Source of the DNA: Rhodamnia argentea
Taxonomy: Eukaryota > Streptophyta > Magnoliopsida > Myrtales > Myrtaceae
Reading direction: 5' to 3'
Length of the DNA stretch: 64,000 bases
Assembly: GCF_020921035.1 (NCBI RefSeq)
Contig: NC_063152.1
Location: 24,254,887-24,318,886 of the forward strand
Shown: positions 1 through 10,564 of the stretch, piece after piece
Numbering within the stretch: position 1 is the stretch's first letter
Layout: each line of letters starts with the position of its first letter
Made by a program: the position numbers and the translations under genes
Notes under the pieces: model-generated
Databases searched by the model: none
What the model saw: only the letters and a program-made list of their open reading frames with translations
Told to the model about the DNA's origin: nothing

Positions 1-187
1 TATTATTTTACGTGGAATAGAGAAAAACATCTGTTTTTTTCAATAATCTTAAGAATAATAGCCTTATGGATTCTCAAACTGAATTGTCGCCGCCACCGCC
101 ATAGTTGACGCCTCTACCTGCACCGCTCCAATTGTGCTATCGCCCTAACCATGTATGTCCTTCAAGGCTCTAATTGAGCTTTGGTTT
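1..187. other. Flank left of Copia element, nothing recognised
   Basis: Unique-looking AT-rich DNA up to the target-site duplication of the Copia element. No coding signature was seen. Confidence 0.5.
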
Positions 188-192
188 GTCCT

Positions 193-1066
193 TGTTATAA
201 TATGTCTCGAGTTTGAACCAACAACGAAATCGACATAAGATGAATTGTGATTTACGTGGACCTTCAAGTATTGAGCAAAGAAAGATGGCACGGGCACGTA
301 ATCTTTCTTTGGCAATTGTTAGATGTAAAAGAAAAAGAAAAAAGTTGACCATGGACTCTGTTGACTGGAGTGACCGAATTTTAGTGGATATCCAAGATAT
401 ATCACGTGGGTTCTTATCACGTGGGTTCTTAATTTTTGAAAAGTTCAACTTGGACTTTTGAATAAGAGATATTTTGGATCTCTTTGGAAGTGGATAAGAT
501 GCATGAGATTTGTTTTGGATTTCTTTCCTGTTGAAATCCAAAGTGGCGTTGGTCTATTCAACGTGAGAAGTAAACTTGTGGCGGTGGACTTCACATCCAT
601 ATATATTCATTGAGATCGTGAGTTTTTAGAAGGCCTTGAAGCACCGATTTCGTGTGAGTGCTTGGTGTGCCGAAGTTGATGCAGAGTTCTTGAAGCACCG
701 TTTGTCGAGTGCTTGCTCGTGGGATTTATTCTGTGGAATTACATCAAGTATTCAAGTGTCGAAGCCGATTAAATCTTGAGGTTAGATTTATGTAATTCCT
801 TTGCGAGATTGAGAGATTGTTTCGCTAGGAATTGTGGGCTAAACACTGAGTGCGTTCTTGAATGTAATTGGGGCTGAGAAACACTGTGAGTGTTTGAGTG
901 ACTCGAGTGTGGTTCTGTAATCTCCGTGTATCGCTTGTTCTATAGTGGAATTCGTTCTTGCTCTCCCCGTGGACGTAGGTCTCTACGACCGAACCACGTA
1001 TATCCGGTGTCCGATTTATTTTCTTGTTTCGTCTATTTATTGTTCGATCGCTTGTTCCGCGCAACA
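193..1066 (+). repeat. 5' LTR of the Copia element
   Basis: This 874-bp LTR begins TG and ends CA. Unlike the 3' copy it carries a 15-bp unit twice in a row (402-416, 417-431), each unit containing CACGTG, the G-box core. The last bases abut the primer-binding site after two nucleotides. Confidence 0.93.
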
Positions 1067-1068
1067 AT

Positions 1069-1080
1069 TGGTATCAGAGC
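1069..1080 (+). promoter_or_regulatory. Primer-binding site for initiator tRNA-Met
   Basis: TGGTATCAGAGC is the standard Copia minus-strand priming site, placed two bases after the 5' LTR. Confidence 0.9.
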
Positions 1081-1107
1081 TAGGCTTGTCGAAGTTGAAG
1101 CGAATCG

Positions 1108-3315
1108 ATGGCGACGGAAGAAGTAAAAGTGAAAATCGACAGATTTGAGGGGAAGGACTTTGGTTTCTGGAAGATACAGATTGAAGACTATCTCTATCGG
1201 ATGAAGCTGCACTTGCCCCTGTCCGGGGAGAAACCAGAGACGATGAAGCAAGCTGATTGGGAATTGCTAGATAGACGAGTGCTGGGTGTTATTCGAGCGA
1301 CGTTGGCTCGTAACGTCGCGTTTAATATCGTCAAAGAGAAGACCACTGCGGGTTTGATGAAAGCCTTGTCGGATATGTACGAGAAGCCCTCTGCGATCAA
1401 CAAGGTCTATTTGATGCGACGTCTGTTTAATTTGAAGATGAGCAAAGGTGCGTCTGTTACTAATCATATCAATGAATTCAATGTGATCGTTAGTCAATTG
1501 AGTTCAGTTGATATTGACTTTGAAGACGAGGTATGTGCTTTGATTCTATTATCCTCATTGCACGATAGCTGGAATACCTTCATTATCGCTGTTAGTAATT
1601 CCTCCGGGTCAACAAGTTTGACGTTTGATGGTATTCGAGATTTGATTTTAAGTGAGGATATCCGTAGAAGAGAATCTGGCGAATATGTATCTATTGCTTT
1701 AGTAGGTGAGAATAGAGGAAGAACCGATACTCGTGGTAGTAGAAGTAGTATGAGCTCGAATAGACGCGATCGATCTAGGACCGGTGGTGCTGTCTGTTGG
1801 AACCGTGGCAAGAGAGGGCATCTTAAAAGGAATTGTTTTAAGCTGAAAAACGAAACGGGTAAGGGAATTAGAGTTGAATCTGCGGATGATGTTGCAGCTA
1901 TAGCCGATGATTCTGATGTTGTCGATAGGGTCTTGTCTGTCACTGAGAATTCGTCATTTGACGGATGGATTATGGATTCTGGTTGTTCTTTTCATGCTAC
2001 ACCAAACAGGAATTGGTTTGCTACTTATCAATGTACGGATAGTAGTAAAGTGCGGTTGGGGAACAACGCTGAATGCGATGTTGTGGGTGTTGGTGATGTT
2101 AAAATCGGGATGCATGATGGTATTGTGAGGACATTGATCGGAGTAAGACATGTTCCGTAATTGAAAAAGAACTTAATTTCCTTAGGAACCCTAGATTCAG
2201 TTGGATGCGGGTATTCTTCACAAGGTGGAGTTCTGAAGATTGTTCGAGGTGCCCTGGTGATAATGAAAGGAATCAAGCATGGTGGTCTGTATGAACTTCA
2301 AGGTGAGACATTGACGGGTTTCGCTCCGGAGACGTCGACATCCGTTCGAGAGTCTAACGATTGCTCAAGGAAGGCCCGGGTGTACGTGCCGGTGCACAAG
2401 TTTGATGCTGTTGTCGGGAACACGCGGTCGAGAGCTTTGATTGAGGTGGAGACTGCTAAGTCAATCAAGCATGTGCGAACCGACGGTAGCATGGAGTTCT
2501 GCTCAAAGCTAGTAAATAAATTCTGCATGATAAAGGGCATAGTGAAACATCGCACTAGTGCCAGTATACCACAACCGTTTGCGGAATTGATGAGCAAAAC
2601 ATTACTAGAGACAGCCCGTAAAATGATCTCTAGTGCTGGTATGGCTAGAAGAGTTCTAGTGGATGCGCTTAGTATGGCGAGCTACCCGGTGAATAGATCT
2701 CCATCGATTGCGATAAGATTTCGGACTCCCGAAGAAGTGTGGTCAGGTAACGTTGCTAATTATTCTACTTTTAGAATGTTTGGTTGCCCGTGTTATTATC
2801 GAGTAAGTGATGGTAAGCTCGATGTGAGGGCAAGGTGTATATTCCATGGCTATGCACGAGGTGAGCGGGGCTATCGGTTGTGGTGCTCAAATATAAATTC
2901 ACCTGTTCGCAATAGAAAAGTTACCTTTGACAAGTCTCCAGTACTTCGGGCTAGGAGTGTTTGTGGCGGTGTTAACACGGATCCGAACGGTGTTCGGCTT
3001 GAGGTGGAGTTGCAACCAGAAACTCCCGAGATAGCGAGTACTAGCGTGGTAATCGACACAGATAGTGCTTATAGCGAGGTGGAGCCTGTAGAGCCAACGG
3101 TTGCTATAACTGCTGATATTGATAAGGTACATGTTCGATCTCCCGACGGATATAGATGCAACGGTGGTTTTGTTTTATCTGTGGTTAAAGAGCTTGTATC
3201 GGAAAGTTCTTGTGGAGCAGTTAAAAGTGCATGTGGAGTTGGTGTTCTAATGAGATCCACGGTTATAGCGAAGTTCAAGCGCGACTTGAACTTGGATGAT
3301 ATTTGTGGCGGTTAA
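1108..3315 (+). pseudogene. Copia Gag-protease-integrase remnant, one in-frame stop, no RT
   Basis: A single frame from ATG 1108 is interrupted by a TAA at 2158-2160 and continues to 3315. The first part (350 aa) is Gag: a DUF4219/UBN2-like region, then a degenerate CCHC knuckle at residues 230-243 where the second Cys is replaced by Arg, then the retropepsin motif DSG with Asp290. After the stop come a GAG-pre-integrase segment, part of the integrase core (the TDxxxEF stretch, with other catalytic-domain parts missing) and the integrase C-terminal portion with the FGCPCYYRV motif. The polypeptide then ends without the YVDD-bearing reverse transcriptase or an RNase H domain. Family assignment is firm; the internal deletion is inferred from what is missing relative to normal Copia Pol. 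Confidence 0.88.
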
Positions 3316-3395
3316 GCCCATTGGGGCTGTGGGAGAGTAGTAGCAAGAAGTTCGGATTATAGCGAAGTGATTGTGATTTGGCTCAAACGTCGAGC

Positions 3396-3407
3396 CAAGG
3401 TGGAGAT
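3396..3407 (+). promoter_or_regulatory. Polypurine tract of the Copia element
   Basis: The stretch ending AAGGTGGAGAT lies directly upstream of the 3' LTR, the expected site of plus-strand priming. Confidence 0.8.
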
Positions 3408-4265
3408 TGTTATAATATGTCTCGAGTTTGAACCAACAACGAAATCGACATAAGATGAATTGTGATTTACGTGGACCTTCAAGTATTGAGCAAAGAAAGA
3501 TGGCACGGGCACGTAATCTTTCTTTGGCAATTGTTAGATGTAAAAGAAAAAGAAAAAAGTTGACCATGGACTCTGTTGACTGGAGTGACCGAATTTTAGT
3601 GGATATCCAAGATATATCACGTGGGTTCTTAATTTTTGAAAAGTTCAACTTGGACTTTTGAATAAGAGATATTTTGGATCTCTTTGGAAGTGGATAAGAT
3701 GCATGAGATTGTTTTGGATTTCTTTCCTATTGAAATCCAAAGTGGCGTTGGTCTATTCAACGTGAGAAGTAAACTTGTGGCGGTGGACTTCACATCCATA
3801 TATATTCATTGAGATCGTGAGTTTTTAGAAGGCCTTGAAGCACCGATTTCGTGTGAGTGCTTGGTGTGCCGAAGTTGATGCAGAGTTCTTGAAGCACCGT
3901 TTGTCGAGTGCTTGCTCGTGGGATTTATTCTGTGGAATTACATCAAGTATTCAAGTGTCGAAGCCGATTAAATCTTGAGGTTAGATTTGTGTAATTCCTT
4001 TGCGAGATTAAGAGATTGTTTCGCTAGGAATTGTGGGCTAAACACTGAGTGCGTTCTTGAATGTAATTGGGGCTGAGAAACACTGTGAGTGTTTGAGTGA
4101 CTCGAGTGTGGTTCTGTAATCTCCGTGTATCGCTCGTTCTATAGTGGAATTCGTTACTGCTCTCCCCGTGGACGTAGGTCTCTACGACCGAACCACGTAC
4201 ATCTGGTGTCCGATTTATTTTCTTGTTCTGTCTATTTATTGTTCGATCGCTTGTTCCGCGCAACA
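3408..4265 (+). repeat. 3' LTR of the Copia element
   Basis: This 858-bp LTR aligns end to end with the copy at 193-1066 and is followed directly by the second GTCCT duplication. It has one copy of the 15-bp G-box unit that is doubled in the 5' LTR. Confidence 0.93.
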
Positions 4266-4639
4266 GTCCTGTTTTGTTGTCAAACTGACTTCTTGTTTTT
4301 GCTAGTAGACCAATGCTTTAATGGTGTTGTGGATGTTTTTGTCATGTTAACAGAAATCATGAAAATGGAATGATTTGAAGAACTTTGATTTTGACCCGTC
4401 TCTGTTTAGTTGGTGAATGCTATTCTCCTTGAGTTTTATGAGAGAGTTCCACCAAATGGTATCGTTAATGAGCGTAGAAATTGTTCATTGGTTGAGCCAA
4501 TTGGGTGGATAAGTATGCCCTCGGAATTTGTATTTTCTGTTTGGTCCCTATTAAATCGGCAGATCTTGTCATGACAATTCATTGCATTGCGAGATGAAGT
4601 TGCCACCCTATCTCATCATCCCTCGAGAGTCAGAAAGCG

Positions 4640-4920
4640 AAGCGGACTCTTCTTTCGAGTCGGAAGTCCATTAAGAATTGGCTATTTTGACCCTTTCGAA
4701 ACAACTCGATGAATTTAGTAGATCCTTCCAGGAGGAATCAATGACCATAGATCGAACATATCAAATTTTTACAGTGGGATGGTTAGCTATTCATGGGCTA
4801 GCTCTGCCTGCCGTTTCTTTTTTAGGGTCAATATCAGCAATGTAGTTCATTCAACGATAAATCTAATAGAAATTATACAGCTACGACACAATCAAACCCG
4901 AACGAACAAAATGTTGTTTA
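4640..4920 (+). pseudogene. psbF: Plastid-derived psbE-psbF-psbL fragment
   Basis: Positions 4741-4860 are a full-length psbF (cytochrome b559 beta subunit, 39 codons plus stop). It starts MTIDRTY and ends SISAM-stop-FIQR: codon 35 is TAG and a few other residues differ from the conserved plastid protein. About 90 bp upstream match the end of psbE, including the LDEFSRSF coding stretch just before the psbF ribosome-binding region. The psbL start lies at 4883-4920 after a spacer like that in plastids. The psbL initiator is ACG, the form corrected by RNA editing in many plastids. Gene order and spacing are those of the plastid psbEFLJ operon. No function is expected in the nucleus. The right boundary is unclear because similarity stops at about codon 12 of psbL. 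Confidence 0.85.
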
Positions 4921-5708
4921 TGTTGTTCGCGAATCCACTCTCGATTTTGATTTGTGTGCCATGTTCAAATGCATTGGTTTAGACTTACATGTCATGATGT
5001 TAACTAAGGAATAAATCCATTACTTCCTATACACTACGGCTGCATTACTCTCCATCAGAAAGAATTTTAGGGGGCGAGTCCTTGAGAGGTTCAGAACCCA
5101 ACTTGCCCAAAAAAACTCGTCTTGCGGACTGTTCCTAATATTCTCAAGGGGTCACAAGATCATATCAGATCCTCTGTGAAATCGAAGTGTTACATTAACA
5201 TTGTTAGGAGATAGAACCAAATTCCGGTCCTCTAACTTATACTATTCTTTTCGATCGATCCTTCGACTTCGTTTCGCGCAATTTGGAATCCTCCAGTTTG
5301 CTCGATATCTGCAATCAAAACCGCGTCCCCTGTTTTGCCTCCTTCCTGATGCAGGGCTCGAAAGCCGCTTCGCAAGAGAATGTGTACATGTTACTATGTT
5401 AGTTCAACAAGCAAATGTGCAAGACACAGAAGTTTTTGTCTTTTAATTTTATTAAATCAAGTTAGAGATTTTTCATGAGGCGGTAAAGACAGAAAACTGT
5501 CTTCATGATAGAATGAAGAAAGGGGGCTTTTCCAAATCTCTGTATAAAGCTCAATCAAACAGCAGTTGGATACAACGCAATTGAAGATTTCAGGTCTTTC
5601 TTCCTCCTGTTTTTCGGTGGTGTGAATCGCGAATTTGATTACCGTGCTATCGAAAAACTGGAGAGTGGTTCGATACCGAATATCAATCCCCATTAACGCT
5701 GGGAAGAG
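4921..5708. other. Intergenic region and probable 5' region of the transporter gene
   Basis: No gene recognised. The stretch 5040-5420 has a more even composition than its surroundings and could be further organellar DNA, but I could not identify it. A TATAAAG string at 5543 lies about 165 bp before the transporter ATG and could be a promoter element. Confidence 0.35.
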
Positions 5709-7616
5709 ATGGCAGTTGGAGGGAATTTCGCATCTGAAGGACGGGGTGGGAACTATGACGGTGGCGTCACGCCTTTCGTGGTCGTCGCCTGCATTGTGGC
5801 AGCCATGGGCGGTCTCCTGTTCGGTGATGACCTCGGTATCTCAGGTTGGTCACTCATTTCCTTGACGGTACAAGCTTTGAGATGGTCCACTTCAGTAATG
5901 AATCTGTCCCAAGCAGATGCTCTTGCTATAACGTGGTGCATCTTGCTTTTACAATGGACGTAGATGAACCTTTCTACACGTTTTTGCAGGTGGGGTTGCT
6001 TCAATGGACGATTTCTTGCTCAAGTTCTTCCCATCAGTGTACCATAAAACGAAAGACGGTTCGCTGCACGAGAGCCAGTACTGCAAGTACGCAAACGAGC
6101 TCCTGACCCTGTTCACCTCGTCCCTCTACCTCGCGGCCCTCGTGGCTTCCTTCGCTGCATCCGTGATCACCAGGGTCTACGGCCAAAAGATCTCCATGTT
6201 CGTGGGAGGCCTGGCCTTTCTCATCGGTGCAATCCTCAACGGGAACATCGCAGTGCTGATAATTGGCCGTTTATTGCACGGTGTCGGGGTTGGATTTGCT
6301 AATCAGGCAGATAAAACTTAGCTGCCATGCTGCTCATTCTCTTGCGTTGTTTTAAGCTGTCAATTAAAGTTTTGCTTTTTGATTACCATGGCAGTCGGTT
6401 CCGGTCCATCTGTCGGAAATGGCGCCAGCGAAGATGGAGCGCTCAACATCGGCTTCCAAATGGCCATCACAATCAGCATTCTGGCGGCAAATTTCGTCAA
6501 CTACGGACTGCAAAGATCGAGGGTGGATGGGGCTGGAAAGTCTCTCTGGCTCTAGCAGGTGTCCCTGCGATGCTAACGATCGTCGGATCACTCTTCCTGC
6601 CGGACACTCCTAAATCCATCATTGAAAGAGGCCACCGTGAGGAGGCCAAGAAAATGCTTCAGAAGATCCGCGGGACCGAGAATGTGGACCACGAGTTCCG
6701 GGACCTGGTCCAAGCCAGCGAGGCCGCGAAAAAGGTCGACCATCCCTGGAGGAACATATTGGAGCCGAGGTACAGGCCTCAGCTCGTGATCTGCTTCCGC
6801 GTCCCATTCTTCCAGCAGCTCACCGGCATCAACGTCGTCATGTTTTACGCGCCTGTTCTGTTCAAGACTTTGGGTTTCGGTGACGACGCCTCCCTCATTT
6901 CTTCAGCCATCACCGGCATTGTTAACGTCGTTGCAACGGTGGTTTCGATAGTCTCGGTTGACAGGTTTGGAAGGAGAGGCTTGTTCCTTGAAGGAGGAAT
7001 CCAGATGATAATTTGCCAGGTAAAACCTCGGATAGTTTTTCAACGGCCATGGTAACATTGCACAGTGAAGACGGAGAGTAATCTCATCACATAGTGAATC
7101 ACAATCAAAACAAAGTCGGTTACTGTCAGCGAATGCACCTGCTAATGGATGACCACATTACAGATTGCGGCAGGAGCACTGATTGGCGTAAACTTCGGAG
7201 TCGTCAGCCAAGGATCCTTCTCCAAAGTCAAAGCCGATCTGCTCTTGATGTTGATCTGCTTATATGTAGCGGCATTCGCATGGTCGTGGGGTCCCCTTGG
7301 GTGGTTGGAGCCTAGCGAGATCTGCCCGATGGAGATCCGGTCGGCCGGCCAAGCGATCAGCATATCGGTCAACATGTTCTTCACCTTCGTCGTCACTCAG
7401 GGGTTCCTCTCTACGCTCTGCACCCTGAAGTTCAGCCTCTTCTTCTTCTTTGGCGGCTTCGTGGTCATCATAACCATCTTCATATTCTTCTTCCTGCCCG
7501 AGACGAAGAACGTTCCAATCGAAGAGATGAACGGAGTGTGGAAGGCGCATTGGTTCTGGGGAAAGTACATTCCCGACGAGGCCGTCCTAGGTGAGAATCC
7601 ACATTTTAGCAGATAG
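5709..7616 (+). pseudogene. Sugar transport protein (STP-type hexose/H+ symporter), damaged
   Basis: The exon layout matches plant STP genes of the major facilitator superfamily, which import hexoses with protons across the plasma membrane. Exon 1 is 5709-5844, exon 2 is 5990 to about 6304, exon 3 about 6396-7019, exon 4 7164-7616. Recognisable parts are [13 protein letters not shown] (the usual Tyr is Asp), [49 protein letters not shown], and [13 protein letters not shown] near the C-terminus. Damage: bases are missing near 6436-6440 and again near 6505, each shifting the frame, and the exon 2 donor reads GCAGATAAAA with no GT. Exons 3 to 4 join cleanly at GT-AG. The start is the ATG preceding the conserved N-terminus. 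It is either a young pseudogene or a gene hit by sequencing errors; the defective donor plus two shifts favour a pseudogene. Confidence 0.85.
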
Positions 7617-9720
7617 GAGTACATAGAAGAAGCTTACTGATTTCTAGCATGTGTACATATTATTCTTTGGTAAATCTATCTGCACATGATATGCTAAAAG
7701 CAAAATAGTAGCCTCTACTCGTCTCATGATTTAAGTACCATGCACGTAAAAGTTATGGTGGTTTTCGAATTGGTGCGAGGCGATGATACTAAACAAAAAC
7801 TTGCACTTAACAAGTCCGATGTCAAACGAGGAACCGAGCTACGGTTTGAAGCATCTATACCGGAGAATGCAACGGGTGTATTGTCTACGGGTTTCACGAA
7901 TCACAGTAGTTGAAGGCCCGGCTTTGCTTCTGGGGAAAAGGGACCAGGAACTACAAATCGATTGCATCGACGCGGTAAGAAGTCGTAACGACAGCAACCA
8001 ATGAGGCACTAAAGATGAGATGCAGGAGAAAGTTAAACTGGTTTCTGCAATCATGTGATACAGCCAGAGTTCTATAACTTCGACTTCTATCGACGAATTG
8101 GCAATTATCTTTAGGAGTAGGCTAAACACCTGTAGATGCCATTCCTCTACTGTAGATTAGAGGCATTAGCACGAAGAATGACATAAATGTTGGCAGAACT
8201 GCCTTTGGCAATTATTCAACTTCTTGTCAACTGCGTAGGACACCATCGCATGAGAGACAGCCATAAAACCTACTCTAAAGTCCGACATATCTGCAGACAT
8301 ATCGATGAACAAAACTCGAATGCAGTATACAGCCCGACTCCTTGATTGTACCAGCATTACAGAAATTCTGGAATAGTAGACAATTTACATCTTAACGACA
8401 TGTTTATTTCAGAATACTATCATGTTACAAGAAGCTAGCAAAGAATTCTGTCTCCTGCACAGTGCAGAAGAAATCGCAAAACAAAGCTACACTGAGCATG
8501 ACTTCCAAACAAACTCAAGTTGATGATCATCTGTAGATCCCAAACATGCTCAAAGGCTAAGCCGAAAAGGCTTCTTGCGAACTAGCGGACGACATAAATA
8601 AATCCTGGGAATCAATATTCGTCGTGTGAATGCATTGTAATTAATCTGGACCAAGAGCATGAATTGAGAAGAATCCAAGCTTACAAGATAACAAAGAAAT
8701 CACAAGGACCCCCCTGAAGATCGACTTAGCCATTAGAAGGATCCTAACCTGACTCACTGCATGAGGATACATGTTACCTATCAGAATCATTGTTTTACCA
8801 TTGTGTGAATTATTGTCACACGACAGTACACTCGATGGACATTGCCAGTTTGGTGCTATTAAGCAGAAGAGCAGAGGTGACTTGTTCATGAAGGATTCAA
8901 GTAGGTGAAATATGGAGGGAAGGAGGAGGCTAAATTCTGCGAAAAGAAGCGGAAAAAAGGTTTCGCCAGAAGCTGGCTTATATGTGGTTAGGCCGTGCAT
9001 GACACCGCTTCCGGAGCAGAATTTCTCCCCTTATTCGGGCTAGAAACCATTCATCTCTCTTCGTCGCTCCCTCCGGCGACTTCCCGCATGAGGCTATTAG
9101 CAACGCCGCAGTCCGGCCGCACAGCTGATTCACCGTTTCAGGGATCTCCATGAAGCTCGCGGCGATGAGGATGTCGGTTAGATGGCATTGGATTTATTAG
9201 GCAGGTGTTCCAGTATTTTTTGTGGATATTAGAGAATTGTTCGATCGGAGTGTCATTGATATTTTGTTTTTTTTTTTTACATTCATCGCTTTCTTTTTGG
9301 ATTAAATTACTTCTTAACCTGCACTCATTGCTCAAGTATAATTGAAGGTATCAGCTTTTGCTTTGGGTGTCCGATGAAATAGCCATTTTTTCATTTTTTA
9401 TTGTTGGGAAAGTTCCAAATGAGGATCAGAAGTGTCCTTATTTTCTCAAATAAGGACCTAAAGTGAAATCTTATTTTAAATATAGGCCTAAAATATTGTC
9501 ATTGTTTCAAAGAATGCCCTAAACAAGGTATTTTCATCATTTACTTTGTTATTATTTTTTCTCCTTTTTTTTTCCTCCTTCCTTTTCGCCGGTGGCCGGA
9601 ACAGGTCGCCCTCGCCGGTTTTGGGTGAGGGTCGCCTTGCCAATAGGCGGCAAGGGCGACATCGCCCCTGCCTAGGGGAGGGGACCCTTGATTGCTCTCT
9701 ACAAGGATTGCCCTCACCGG
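7617..9720. other. Intergenic, no gene recognised
   Basis: No open frame here resembles a known plant protein. From about 9560 a GC-rich block with GCCCTCGCC-type words begins; similar blocks recur at 11.05-11.22, 24.25-24.47, 25.33-25.45 and 43.03-43.22 kb and belong to dispersed non-coding elements. Confidence 0.4.
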
Positions 9721-10560
9721 CCATAGATAGAGATGTCAAACGAGAGACTCGAGTTCGGTTTGGGTCAAGTCGAATATGATCCAACTCATACCGATCCATG
9801 TAACTCGTTTTGACTCATTTTCTTTCGGTACAAATTTAATGACTAATATCTGATTCAATATGTAATACTTAGATACTTGATTTTTTTATAATTTATTAAG
9901 AAATTAAAATAATTTCATGTAATTAAAATTTCTTTAATTTTAAAAAAATAACTTTTTTTATAAAAATTTATCGTGTGCGGCCGCCCGCCACCTCCGTGTG
10001 CCTGTGCCACCCGCCGCCTAAGATGCACCGACACGCGCAGAGAGCCACCACGTCAGTGTTGGACACGGTCGCGTGTCCGACACGCGTCCGACACTCTCGG
10101 ACACGTCCGGACACACGGTCAACGCGTGTCGGACTTCCGACGCGTGGTCAACGAGCTGGATACTCGAGCGACACGCGAGTCCGAGAAGATCTGTTGTAGT
10201 TCGAAAGAGGAGAGGAACTGAAGGAGTACAGGGTGGCGGAGGACGTCGGCAAGGGAGGTGGGGTAGAGGCTGCTCGTAAGGTCGAAGGGGGCGAGCTAGC
10301 CGTTGGGGACGGCGAATCGGTGAGTAATATAGACCTCACAGGATGTTGATGAGAATCGCGAGCCTCTGTCTTGAGCTCGGTCTCCTCTGTTTCGTTTCTT
10401 TCTCCGTTGTTGGTATGGGCCTTTCGCGGTGCCAGAGAACAGCGATGGTGGCCGGCACGACGGCAGGGCTGCAACCGAAGTTCGCCAGTAGTGTGCGACG
10501 ATGGGTGAAACGGCAGAGCTTACGGGCTGCCTCGCGGGCGAGGAAAGGCAACTTTCACGC
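9721..10560. other. Intergenic with a GC-rich patch of repeated GTGTCGGACAC-like words
   Basis: Around 10040-10180 the words GGACACG and GTCCGACACG repeat in both orientations; weaker relatives occur at 40.12-40.17 and 40.51-40.55 kb. TAGAGATGTCAAA at 9728 resembles a plant hAT terminus, without a partner end. No coding region is supported. Confidence 0.35.
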
Positions 10561-10564
10561 CACC

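Larger units (their letters stand above)
188..4270 (+). mobile_element. Non-autonomous Copia-type LTR retrotransposon with target duplications
   Basis: The element runs from 193 to 4265 and is bounded by a perfect 5-bp duplication GTCCT (188-192 and 4266-4270). It has two LTRs (193-1066, 3408-4265) starting TGTTATAA and ending CAACA, a primer-binding site TGGTATCAGAGC (1069-1080) matching initiator tRNA-Met, and a purine-rich tract just before the 3' LTR. By eye the LTRs differ at about ten substitutions plus two indels (15 and 1 bp), near 1%, so insertion looks recent. The 2.3-kb interior encodes Gag, protease and a shortened integrase but has no reverse transcriptase or RNase H, so mobility would need enzymes supplied in trans. 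The order protease-integrase and the PBS are typical of Copia; lineage is not assigned. Confidence 0.93.
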
